NCBI GenBank assembly: GCA_003457135.1 | Contig: DMSQ01000013.1 | Coordinates: 183,701 to 247,700 of the forward strand | Direction of reading: 5' to 3' | Source: Prolixibacteraceae bacterium | Lineage (GTDB): Bacteria > Bacteroidota > Bacteroidia > Bacteroidales > Prolixibacteraceae | DNA length: 64,000 nucleotides | Part shown: piece by piece, positions 23,063 through 31,744 of the stretch | Position numbering within the stretch: the stretch's first letter is position 1 | How the letters are laid out: the number at the start of each line of letters is the position of its first letter | Position numbers and translations under genes: made by a program | Notes under the pieces: generated by a model | Seen by the model: the letters and a program-made list of their open reading frames with translations, nothing else | Databases searched by the model: none | What the model was told of the DNA's origin: nothing

Positions 23063-24082
23063 TTAGTTAAAGTCTTTAGCTATCCCGCTGATTTCGGCAT
23101 CAGTCAGATCGCTGCCAATTACAATTTTGTGTTTAAAAACGATGTTTTCACCAGTTTTCAGAACAACTTTAACGGGCGCCGCATTTTTATCGAAAGCCCG
23201 GCCACCCAGATTGTTTGTTGCAAACAATCCATATCCACGGGCGTGTGACCATGCCGGATAGTTGGCATTTTTAGGATTATCCAGAATAACAATGGTAATT
23301 ATCTCGCCCTCTTTATCGGCTCTGAGCGCAACCCAGGGACTTCGTTTTGACCAGACAGCCCCGCCCGAAACTCCTTCGGCATTGCGGTAAACACCGTTTG
23401 CTCCGGCATTATTTAATACAGGCACTTCAGTTTCAATACCCCTGGCATCCAAAAATATTTCAGGTTTGGTAGCAGGTTCCTCAAAGGCACGATCTAATCT
23501 CAAACCTAGTAAACCTTCCTTATTTTCGGTAAAGGTTACTTCGGTTGCGGCGGTCAGTTTTGAAGTCCGTTCAATGGTCCTGAGATTTCCAGCTCCTGAA
23601 AAAATAAAACTTGTTTCTTCATTTAGCAGAACTTTGTTGTTTACATCTACCCATTCTGAAGCAGTTACCAGTTCACCCTTTTTCGGATCTGCTGAAACGA
23701 TTTTTTTAAATTTAATGGTTCCGTATTTGGGTTTATCTGCCGGTTTAATAGCAAATGAATTATTCCAGAAATCAAGTCCGTTTACATCTCCAAAATTGAA
23801 CCAAAGGCCAACATGATGAGGATGGTCGGTGCGTTCAAACGGGCGCGGGTTCATCGGGTATCCTCTGGTAATAATTTTTCCTGAAGCGCTGGCAATCGGG
23901 TAAAGCGATTGTTTTTCCATATTATCAGGGTAGATGTAAGCAGTAAATAATTTACCATCTACATAAACTTCAACTTTCTTCTCCTGATCCTTGTTTTTAA
24001 AGGTTACTTTGGGTGGTTTGGCTGAATTTGCCTGACTGAAAAACAATAGGCAAGCCACAATAGCAAAAACGTATTTCTTCAT
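23063..24082 (-). CDS. DUF6807 (PmoA-like) secreted protein
   Basis: This 339-residue protein has a signal peptide (MKKYVFAIVACLLFFSQANSA). It carries the DUF6807 hallmark HPHHVGLWFNFGDVNGLDFW near residue 88, in which the histidine cluster is probably functional. The family was once labelled PmoA-like but has no demonstrated oxygenase activity. It is found next to Gfo/Idh/MocA genes in glycan-degradation loci, as here (21 nt spacing). I cannot name its substrate. The GH26 gene lies 95 bp upstream in the same direction. Confidence 0.8.
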   Translation of the reverse strand: MKKYVFAIVACLLFFSQANSAKPPKVTFKNKDQEKKVEVYVDGKLFTAYIYPDNMEKQSLYPIASASGKIITRGYPMNPRPFERTDHPHHVGLWFNFGDVNGLDFWNNSFAIKPADKPKYGTIKFKKIVSADPKKGELVTASEWVDVNNKVLLNEETSFIFSGAGNLRTIERTSKLTAATEVTFTENKEGLLGLRLDRAFEEPATKPEIFLDARGIETEVPVLNNAGANGVYRNAEGVSGGAVWSKRSPWVALRADKEGEIITIVILDNPKNANYPAWSHARGYGLFATNNLGGRAFDKNAAPVKVVLKTGENIVFKHKIVIGSDLTDAEISGIAKDFN

Positions 24083-24177
24083 TTTGGTTCAGTTTTTTTA
24101 GTTAAATCCAAAAGTACCAAATTAATTCAATCGATTGCAATGTGAAACCTAAAATTGAATGGATCAAAACGAACCGG

Positions 24178-25305
24178 CTATTTTTTGTAAATCTTTTTCA
24201 GATCGTTTAAAAATAAGGTGTAGGGATCGTTATAAAACTTCATAAAATCAGGTACGCTTGAATGCCCTGGAACAGGAGCATAATAATGGGTCGGACTTCT
24301 CATATCGTTACGCCAAACCAGCACATAACACAATTTCATCGGGTACATTTGCATCACTTTCAACAGCGTACCCGTCCACCATTCAGGGTTTGGAACCGAT
24401 TCCAATCCGGTTTCGGTGAAAGCTGCCAGCTTTCCTGATTTCAGCGCAAAATCAGAAATTATTTTCAGCTTTTTTGCTGCTGTATCAAGGTCATATTTAT
24501 CTCTTCCCATATCACTGTAATTGTCCATTCCAACCATATCCACCCATTTATTTCCCGGGTATCGTTCCAAAAATTCTTCCTCGGTCGAGAATTTATTGTC
24601 AGGAGAAAATGCGTAAATAAAATTGTGGACATTAAGCGAATCACGAAGGTAGGAAACCGTGAATTGCCATAACGCAACAAATTCTTCTTTGGTGCAATGA
24701 GGTTTCCCCCACCAAAACCAACCGCCATCAAACTCGTGATAAGGCCTGAAAATTACAGGGGCCAGTTTTCCATCAGCTCCTTGAAGACTATGAGCCCAAT
24801 CGCCAATGGTTTTCAGGATTTCCTTGTATTTATCGTGAGCTTCGCCTCCCGGAATGAGGTATTTTACGGCAGGGTTTGAAACGCCATCTTTCCAGTAAAA
24901 TCCGCCTTCCGAAATCGGATTATTGAAATGCCAGGCTACAGTGGTCACCCCACCCAGGTTGTACATGTCAACCACCGTTTTTTTCAATCTGGCTTTTTCA
25001 CTTTCTATGGCTTCAGCAGGCCTGCCCGATAAGCCACTGACATCAACGCCAATAACTGCCGGATGTGAGCCGCAAACCGATTTCACATCCGACCGGTCTT
25101 CATCGCCCGCCCAGCCACGACCATATTCCGTCGCGTTCTGATGCCCGAACAAGGTATGCTTCTCTGATAATTTCATCAGATTCAGAAAAAGGGCTACCGT
25201 TTCGGTAGTCGCTTTCGGGTCGGTTAGTTTGTTTTTCTTTGCACTTAATGGCAACGAAAAGCAAACACTTATAAGTAATATAGCCGGGAAGATTTTTTTA
25301 ATCAT
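24178..25305 (-). CDS. Glycoside hydrolase family 26 (beta-mannanase-like)
   Basis: This 375-residue secreted enzyme has a signal peptide (residues 1-22). The GH26 acid/base is E191 in FRPYHEFDGGWFWW, and the nucleophile is E298 in FTETGLE. LFGHQNATEYGRGW near residue 52 is also typical of the family. The length is that of a single catalytic domain. GH26 enzymes mostly cut beta-1,4-mannan, some beta-1,3-xylan or mixed glucans; the exact substrate cannot be read. It sits with oxidoreductase and sulfatase genes in a glycan-use region, but a 280-bp spacer separates it from the sulfatases. Confidence 0.88.
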   Translation of the reverse strand: MIKKIFPAILLISVCFSLPLSAKKNKLTDPKATTETVALFLNLMKLSEKHTLFGHQNATEYGRGWAGDEDRSDVKSVCGSHPAVIGVDVSGLSGRPAEAIESEKARLKKTVVDMYNLGGVTTVAWHFNNPISEGGFYWKDGVSNPAVKYLIPGGEAHDKYKEILKTIGDWAHSLQGADGKLAPVIFRPYHEFDGGWFWWGKPHCTKEEFVALWQFTVSYLRDSLNVHNFIYAFSPDNKFSTEEEFLERYPGNKWVDMVGMDNYSDMGRDKYDLDTAAKKLKIISDFALKSGKLAAFTETGLESVPNPEWWTGTLLKVMQMYPMKLCYVLVWRNDMRSPTHYYAPVPGHSSVPDFMKFYNDPYTLFLNDLKKIYKK

Positions 25306-25359
25306 TGGTTCCTGTTAAAATTTGTACATCTGCTTAAAATGCTTATTTGGTTTAACCTC

Positions 25360-25500
25360 TCGAGGTAAAAGACGCATGGGTTTGAAATTACTACAATACT
25401 GAATCTCCTACGGAGAATATTCCGCGTAGCGGATAAAGTGTTGTAGATCAACATAAACGATATTCACTTTTCCACGTAGCGGATCAACTTTTTGATTTAC
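25360..25500. repeat. REP-like element with CGTAGCGGAT repeats
   Basis: The 280-bp gap between the GH26 and sulfatase genes has TCTCCTACGGAGA (palindrome), CCGCGTAGCGGAT and, 45 bp on, CCACGTAGCGGAT in the same orientation. No gene is visible in the gap. It looks like a decayed REP or MITE-like spacer. Confidence 0.45.
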
Positions 25501-25585
25501 CGGACAACAATGTTTTTTAATAGCCATTTTTTGCTTTTTAAATGTTCCTATTCATTCGATCCTCACCCTTTCAAAATTCTATTGA

Positions 25586-27283
25586 TTACCTGATTTCGAA
25601 TATTCCCGAAACTTCATCACTTTCCTCGTAACCGTATCGAACCGCTTTAATCCTGACTGTGGCAGTTCCTTTTGCCAGACGAAGCGGACCGCTGTAGAGT
25701 TTCCATGTTGGTTTGTTGCCTGATTCAGTTGAATATACAATCGAAGCGCCATGCGTGGGGCAATAGAAAGCCAGTGTCATCGGTGCTGTAAATGTCCCGC
25801 TTGTCTGGTAATTTTTGGAGCCACGATCTTCCGGGGCATTCACAATGAAATAAGGTTTATCGGTAACCGGTTGCTTGCCACCAGGCCACATCTGTTCAAT
25901 CATTTCAGGCTCGTTCATCCGGCCCATGTCGTTTGTACTAACCGCCCAATTGTCCTGCTGAAGACGCATTTCGGCCAGCACAGATTTGTACTTCGGATTT
26001 TCGGCCAGGTTGTTTAGCTGAAAAGGATCGGCTTTTACATCGTATAATTCTTCTGCAGGTCGGGTCTCTGCCATCCATTTTTTCTGATCCGGATTAAGTT
26101 TTCCTTCGGCATCAAGTCGCATCATTTCCTGCATAATTGGCATTTTATTCAAATATGGAACCCAAATATGAAATGGCTCACTTGGATAAAAATTTCGGAT
26201 ATACAGGTAGTTTTTTGAACGAACCGACCGAATCATGTCATACGATTCATCCACGCGGTCGCGGGTCCCGAAAACGTATTCGTGTGGTTCTGCAGCTTGA
26301 TTTCCGAGGAATGGCCTCCCCTGCATGTGAACCGGCACTTTTACGCTGGCCAAAGAAAGCACTGTTGGTCCAAAATCAATGGAACTGACGAGCTGATCAT
26401 TAACCGATCCGGGTTTCAGGTTGCCGGGCCAGCGGATGATCAAGGGAATATTCAGGCCCGAATCGTATAACCAGCGTTTGGCACGCGGGAGTCCGTCGCC
26501 ATGATCGCCCCAAAAGAAAATAATGGTGTTTTCAGCTTCGCCTTCTTTTTCCAATTCAACCAGTAATGCGCCAACCACCGAATCAAGCCGGGCAGTATTA
26601 TCATACATTTTAGCGAGGTTACGGCGAACAATTTCGGTATCTGGATAATATGGCGGAACTTTAACTGATTTCGGATCAGTTTTCACATTACTGATATCCC
26701 AGTTTTGGCTTTCATGAGTTCCAAGGTGATTGAATACAGCAAAAAATGGCTGGTTCTTATCAGGCCGGTTTTTATAGTGGGCTGTTTTACTGCAATCATC
26801 CCAAATACTTTCCGGCACCGGATCTTTGGCAAACTGGTAATCGGTTTTCGAATTGTTGGTGCAATAATAACCTGCCACCCTCAAATATTCGGTAAAGGCT
26901 TTCACATAGTGCGGCGGAACAGCAGTAAACTCCACCGGATTTTCCACCGAACGGCGGTAACTCGTGGTTCGCATGTGCATACATCCGATGGAGGTTTGGT
27001 ACATTCCGGTAATTATTCCAGCCCGGCAAGGTGCAGAAATGGCTGCCGTGGTAAAAACATTGGTAAACCGCACACCCTGACTGGCCAGCTTGTCAATATG
27101 TGGAGTTTGTGCCACTTTATCGCCATAACAGCCCAGGTGCGGGCTGAAATCTTCAGTCGAAATCCAGATGATGTTGGGGCGCTGTTGCGCATTGGGTTGT
27201 GTCTGTGCGGTAAAAGGTAAGGCTGCTGTCAACAGTGAAGGAATCAGGCCTGCAAGTAGCTGATGCTTGTTACTTCGATTCAT
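25586..27283 (-). CDS. Sulfatase, heparan N-sulfatase-like (Ser-type)
   Basis: This 565-residue secreted sulfatase begins its catalytic domain with RPNIIWISTEDFSPHLGCYG. The active-site motif is S83-A-P-C-R87 followed by AGIITG. The catalytic formylglycine would therefore come from Ser, which needs an anaerobic radical-SAM maturase encoded elsewhere. The metal-binding pattern FFWGDHGDGLPR is present. A C-terminal domain (~500-565, ASIVYSTESG, VRIKAVRYGYEESDEVSGIFEI) looks like the CHB_HEX_C add-on of carbohydrate enzymes. The opening sequence resembles SulfAtlas S1_8-type enzymes, some of which act on rhamnose sulfate in ulvan. It forms a minus-strand run with another sulfatase and GH78. Confidence 0.88.
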   Translation of the reverse strand: MNRSNKHQLLAGLIPSLLTAALPFTAQTQPNAQQRPNIIWISTEDFSPHLGCYGDKVAQTPHIDKLASQGVRFTNVFTTAAISAPCRAGIITGMYQTSIGCMHMRTTSYRRSVENPVEFTAVPPHYVKAFTEYLRVAGYYCTNNSKTDYQFAKDPVPESIWDDCSKTAHYKNRPDKNQPFFAVFNHLGTHESQNWDISNVKTDPKSVKVPPYYPDTEIVRRNLAKMYDNTARLDSVVGALLVELEKEGEAENTIIFFWGDHGDGLPRAKRWLYDSGLNIPLIIRWPGNLKPGSVNDQLVSSIDFGPTVLSLASVKVPVHMQGRPFLGNQAAEPHEYVFGTRDRVDESYDMIRSVRSKNYLYIRNFYPSEPFHIWVPYLNKMPIMQEMMRLDAEGKLNPDQKKWMAETRPAEELYDVKADPFQLNNLAENPKYKSVLAEMRLQQDNWAVSTNDMGRMNEPEMIEQMWPGGKQPVTDKPYFIVNAPEDRGSKNYQTSGTFTAPMTLAFYCPTHGASIVYSTESGNKPTWKLYSGPLRLAKGTATVRIKAVRYGYEESDEVSGIFEIR

Positions 27284-27309
27284 TGGATATCAGTTTTAGT
27301 TTTTGGTTA

Positions 27310-28827
27310 TCAGTTTGGTTTGATTCCGGAAATGGTTTCGAGAGCTGCTTTCATTTTTACAACCCTGTTTGCTTCTTTTCCGGCCAGATTAACCCTCTCG
27401 CCCAAATCGTCGGAAAGATGATACAATTGATCTTCACCCGATCGGCCAGTTTCAGTTCCGGTTAATGGCATATATGATTCGCCTTTATATTTAGGTATCA
27501 AAACCCAATCGCCTTGTTTGTATGCCAGATTACCCATACCTTCAATCACTAAATCAGATCTGCCCGTTTTTGTTTTACCCAGCAATGCCTGAAGGACATC
27601 TTTGCTGTCAACATTTTTATCAATTTTTTGTCCAAGCAGGTCAGAAAACGATGCCAGAAAATCCATCTGGCAAACCAGAGCATCAGAAACTCCCGGTTTT
27701 ATTGCGCCCTTCCAGCGGACAATAAACGGAACACGCGTTCCTCCTTCAAACATACTGTATTTTCCACCGCGTAAAGGTCCGGCCGGAATATGGTTTCCCA
27801 GCAATTCAACTGCCTGATCTTTATAACCATCGTCTATTACAGGCCCATTGTCGCTCGAAAAAATAATCAGGGTATTTTCGTTCAGTCCCATCTCCTCCAT
27901 TGCATCAAGCATTTTCCCGATGCACCAGTCGGCTTCTAAAATGGCATCTCCGCGAGGACCCATGCCGGATTTTCCGACAAACCTGGAATTTGGAACACGG
28001 GGAACATGGGGTTGATGCAGGGCATAATAGAGAAAGAATGGTTTTGTCCGGTTGGCCTTTATAAAACCGATGCTTTTGGTTAAAAAAGTGTCTGCCATAT
28101 TTTCGTCAATCCAATGGGCAGATTTTCCTCCTTTCATATAGCCGATTCGAGAAATGCCGTTCACAATACTAAAGTCATGTCCATGACTGGGATGCATCTT
28201 CAGTAATTCCGGATTTTGTTTCCCGGTGGGTTCACCGGTAAAATTCTCCTTATAACTTACCGAGATAGGATCTTTCGGATCGAGATCAACCACAAGTCCA
28301 TTTTCAAGATAAACACAAGGAACACGGTCGTTAGTTGCAGCCTGAATAAATGAGTAATTAAAACCTGTTTCATTTGCCCCCGGTACCACTTTTTGATTCC
28401 AATCTGTATTTCCGTTGCCCAGTCCGAGGTGCCATTTCCCCACTACCCCCGTTGTATATCCGGCATTTTGCAGCATGCGTGGTAATGTCAGGGATTGTGG
28501 TTCGATGATTAAAGGGGCGTCGCCAGGAAGAACGGCAGCCTTCTTCCGCCAGGGATAAATTCCGGTGAGCAAGGCATAGCGACTTGGTGTACAGGTAGCA
28601 GAAGTGGCAAAGCCATTGGTGAAACGCAGGCCTTCTTTAGCCAGACGATCTATATTGGGCGTTGAAATATGTTTGGCTCCATAACAACTCACATCGCCAT
28701 AACCCAGGTCATCGGCCAGTATAACCAAAATGTTGGGTTGCTTTTGAATTGTCCTCTGTGAAAAGACCGTTGTTGAAAGCAAGCTTACTCCCGCTGTTGT
28801 GGTTAAAAATAAATTGAATTTTAGCAT
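27310..28827 (-). CDS. Sulfatase (Cys-type)
   Basis: This 505-residue secreted sulfatase has a signal peptide ending near residue 23 and the canonical motif C79-T-P-S-R83 followed by YALLTG. The start of the domain (PNILVILADDLGYGDVSCYG) holds the calcium-binding aspartates; the distal DNG site is in FSSDNGPVIDDGYK. Unlike its two neighbours it uses Cys as formylglycine precursor. It lies 26 bp from the next sulfatase and 22 bp from the GH78 gene, so these three are one operon. The sulfate ester it cuts is unknown. Confidence 0.9.
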   Translation of the reverse strand: MLKFNLFLTTTAGVSLLSTTVFSQRTIQKQPNILVILADDLGYGDVSCYGAKHISTPNIDRLAKEGLRFTNGFATSATCTPSRYALLTGIYPWRKKAAVLPGDAPLIIEPQSLTLPRMLQNAGYTTGVVGKWHLGLGNGNTDWNQKVVPGANETGFNYSFIQAATNDRVPCVYLENGLVVDLDPKDPISVSYKENFTGEPTGKQNPELLKMHPSHGHDFSIVNGISRIGYMKGGKSAHWIDENMADTFLTKSIGFIKANRTKPFFLYYALHQPHVPRVPNSRFVGKSGMGPRGDAILEADWCIGKMLDAMEEMGLNENTLIIFSSDNGPVIDDGYKDQAVELLGNHIPAGPLRGGKYSMFEGGTRVPFIVRWKGAIKPGVSDALVCQMDFLASFSDLLGQKIDKNVDSKDVLQALLGKTKTGRSDLVIEGMGNLAYKQGDWVLIPKYKGESYMPLTGTETGRSGEDQLYHLSDDLGERVNLAGKEANRVVKMKAALETISGIKPN

Positions 28828-28849
28828 ATACTGGTAGTTTTAAAATCCA

Positions 28850-31585
28850 TTATTCAGATAAAAACTGATACTGTCCACTTTTAACAGCAATTAACTGATA
28901 ACCGTTCTCCTCACGGATAAATTGGACCTTATTTGATACTGAAATTTCCAGTCCACTTTCAGTAATCTTTTTTCCTTTCAGGACAGGCACATAAACCGTG
29001 GCCCGGCAACCAACCGGAACTGTCACCTGCAAGGAGAATTGTTGATTTTCATTTTTCCAGTGAATACCTGCCTCGCCATAAGCAGTTTGGTTGAAATACT
29101 TCGCAAATGTTAGATCGGCAACCGGTTGTGGATGAAAAATAATATGCCTGTAGCCGGGTTCATCCTGATCGGCATTCATTCCGGCAAGTTTCCGGTATAA
29201 CCATACCAGACCGCCTCCGAACATCGGGTGATTGTGCGAACCCTCTTCGCTCCATTGTTCGCGTGAGGTGGTAGAGCCGAGTTCTAGCCAGTGTCCGTAT
29301 CCGGGTTCATCTTTCTGGTTTATGGCTTCATAAGCCAAATCGTGCATCCCGTTTTCGGAGAGGACTTCGAAAAAGAATTGAGTACCAAAAATACCGGTAT
29401 CCAGATGTCCTTTGTTCGCTTTGATGTCGGCTTTCAATGCCGCAATCACCCTCGGATATTGGTCGGCAGGAACTCCCATTTTCAGGGCAAAAATGTTTCC
29501 ACCGGCTTTTCCGTAGGCGCTATTTTTTTCGTCGTAAAAACGTTTCCAGAAAGCTTTCCGGGTTTGTTCGGCCAGACCGGCATATTTTTTTGCCTCGGCG
29601 GTTTTACCCAAAACTTTGGCTGTTTGTGCGGTCAGGTCGGCACAGCGCCAGAAGTAGAACGTATGAACCATTTCATCGGCTGGTAAATCACCGGGAGTGA
29701 CCCATTCGCCAAGGTTGTACCATTTCAGGATTTTGCCATCGTTGCCGGTGCGTTTCGAAAACATGATCCCATCCTGACCGACCCAGGTCTGCATGTAGCG
29801 GATGTATTCTTCCATTCCCTCGAAATTCTCAGACAGCATATCGCGCGAACCGGTGTGCAGGTAAAATTCCCAGGGCATAATACAAATGGCCGATCCCCAG
29901 GCCACGCCACCACCGCAACCCGGTTGCCAGGGAGCGCCGTTGGGCACGTATCCGGTTTCTTTATCCTGTGCCCCCAGCATGTCAGCAATCCATTTCTGGT
30001 AAAAGGCTTTCGCATCGAAATTGTGCATCACGGTAATACAGGCCACCTGCCCGTCGCCGGTGTAGCCATTGCGTTCGCGGTGCGGACAATCGCTGGCCAG
30101 CCCCCCGTGCATGTTGTCTTTCTGGCTCTGTTTCCAGATTTCGTTAATCCGGTTGAAAAGTGTATTGGAAGTTTCAAATTCAGCCGATTCGGGAACATCG
30201 GTATAAACTGATTCGGCAACAATGTTTTCAGGTTTTAACTCGCCATACCAGTTCCTGATTTCCACACCGCTGAACACAAACCAGTTGAAGCGGGGCGCAT
30301 AATTTTCAGGACCATTGCCTTTAAAAATGTAGGTATTATCTCCTGAATATAGGTTGCCGTTAAATGAAATATCAATGCGATGTCCGGCAAGGGCGGAAAC
30401 ATTTTTCAACCTTACCCAGCCCGAAATTTCTTTGCCAAAGTCAACCTTATAGTTACCATTTGCCATTTTTTCAATTTTTACCGGCTGAAGCTGTTCCATC
30501 ACCTTGTCGGTTGGCGAAGTATGAGCCATCAGCTTTCCGAAAGGCGCTTTACGGATGGCAACTTTTTCCCAGCTTTCATCTGAAAAAGCAGGCTTGCACC
30601 AATTTGGTTGCTCCAAACGGGCATCGTAGATTTCGCCATAGTAAACCATGTTTTTCAGGATAGGGCTTTTAGCCGCCTTCCAGCTTTCGTCGCTCGCTAT
30701 AACTTCTTCCGAACCATCGGTGTAAGTGATATGCAATTGGCCAATGAAACGGGGCGTTCCGTAGCCTTCGCACCAAAAAATGCGCGGATTGTAAAATCCG
30801 TTTCCCAAGATGGCGCCGATGGCATTTTCACCCTTCGACAGCATCGAAGTCACATCGTAGGCCAGGTACATCACTTTATATTCCTTGAAATTATCCTCCA
30901 CATTGATGAGCATTTGCCCCAGCAGCGGACGCTTGCCATAGTTGGTAATATTGGGTACCAGCACATCGTTACCGGTTTTCTGTCCATTCACATAAAATTC
31001 GAAATAGCCCAGGCCAGTCACAAAAGCCACGGCGCTTTTAACCTTTTTTTCAATCCTGAATGATTTTCGGAGCATGGGAGCGGCAGTACCAAAATCATCG
31101 AACTTCTGGCCGGGAAAATTGGGACGTTTGAAATGCTCTTCACCTTCCCAGGGGGCGCCAATCCATTTGGCTGTCCATTCCGAAGGAGAAAGGATTCCCA
31201 TTCGCCAAAATGCCGGTTCGCTCCAACTGGAAACGGTTCCGTTTTTATCCCAGACACGTACCTGCCACCAACATTCGTTGCGCGACTGCAATGGTTTTCC
31301 GGCATAATGCACCCGGTTATTTTGTTCTCCGGAAACTTTTTGACTGTCCCACAAATCGGGTTTTTCCAACTTATTTATTGAGGTTGCCACCCTGATTTGC
31401 CAGGCGGTTTGTGTTTGTCCGCGCTCACCTTTTCCGGCAAGGTTAATCCATGCCAGGCGGGGTTGGGCAACATCAACCACCGACGGATTTTGCAGGTATT
31501 CGCAGGTGAGTTTTTCAGGAGTGATTTTGGCCTGCACAGCTATGCCGGGAAGTACGAGTAGAATTAAAAAGAGAAATCGTTTCAT
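28850..31585 (-). CDS. Glycoside hydrolase family 78 (alpha-L-rhamnosidase)
   Basis: This 911-residue secreted enzyme has a signal peptide (residues 1-19) and the full GH78 layout. An N-terminal beta-domain (RLAWINLAGKGERGQTQTAWQI) is followed by the rhamnosidase domains and the (alpha/alpha)6 catalytic domain. The catalytic region is DCPHRERNGYTGDGQ, in which the Glu and Asp are the conserved acidic residues. SREQWSEEGSHNHPMFGG is the downstream family motif. It removes terminal alpha-L-rhamnose. Co-location with sulfatases suggests sulfated rhamnose polymers such as ulvan or rhamnan, but no lyase or SusCD is visible. Confidence 0.92.
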   Translation of the reverse strand: MKRFLFLILLVLPGIAVQAKITPEKLTCEYLQNPSVVDVAQPRLAWINLAGKGERGQTQTAWQIRVATSINKLEKPDLWDSQKVSGEQNNRVHYAGKPLQSRNECWWQVRVWDKNGTVSSWSEPAFWRMGILSPSEWTAKWIGAPWEGEEHFKRPNFPGQKFDDFGTAAPMLRKSFRIEKKVKSAVAFVTGLGYFEFYVNGQKTGNDVLVPNITNYGKRPLLGQMLINVEDNFKEYKVMYLAYDVTSMLSKGENAIGAILGNGFYNPRIFWCEGYGTPRFIGQLHITYTDGSEEVIASDESWKAAKSPILKNMVYYGEIYDARLEQPNWCKPAFSDESWEKVAIRKAPFGKLMAHTSPTDKVMEQLQPVKIEKMANGNYKVDFGKEISGWVRLKNVSALAGHRIDISFNGNLYSGDNTYIFKGNGPENYAPRFNWFVFSGVEIRNWYGELKPENIVAESVYTDVPESAEFETSNTLFNRINEIWKQSQKDNMHGGLASDCPHRERNGYTGDGQVACITVMHNFDAKAFYQKWIADMLGAQDKETGYVPNGAPWQPGCGGGVAWGSAICIMPWEFYLHTGSRDMLSENFEGMEEYIRYMQTWVGQDGIMFSKRTGNDGKILKWYNLGEWVTPGDLPADEMVHTFYFWRCADLTAQTAKVLGKTAEAKKYAGLAEQTRKAFWKRFYDEKNSAYGKAGGNIFALKMGVPADQYPRVIAALKADIKANKGHLDTGIFGTQFFFEVLSENGMHDLAYEAINQKDEPGYGHWLELGSTTSREQWSEEGSHNHPMFGGGLVWLYRKLAGMNADQDEPGYRHIIFHPQPVADLTFAKYFNQTAYGEAGIHWKNENQQFSLQVTVPVGCRATVYVPVLKGKKITESGLEISVSNKVQFIREENGYQLIAVKSGQYQFLSE

Positions 31586-31744
31586 GGTATTTAGGTTTTA
31601 CTTGGGTATTGGTCGTTAATTTTCAAATTTACAACTGGTTAATAAGGTTAGTTTGTTGTGATGCAAAATGTGCTACTAAGGTTAAAAAAAAATAAGTTCT
31701 TTCAGGATGATAAGTTCTATTTGAGCCAATGCCTGCTCTATCCA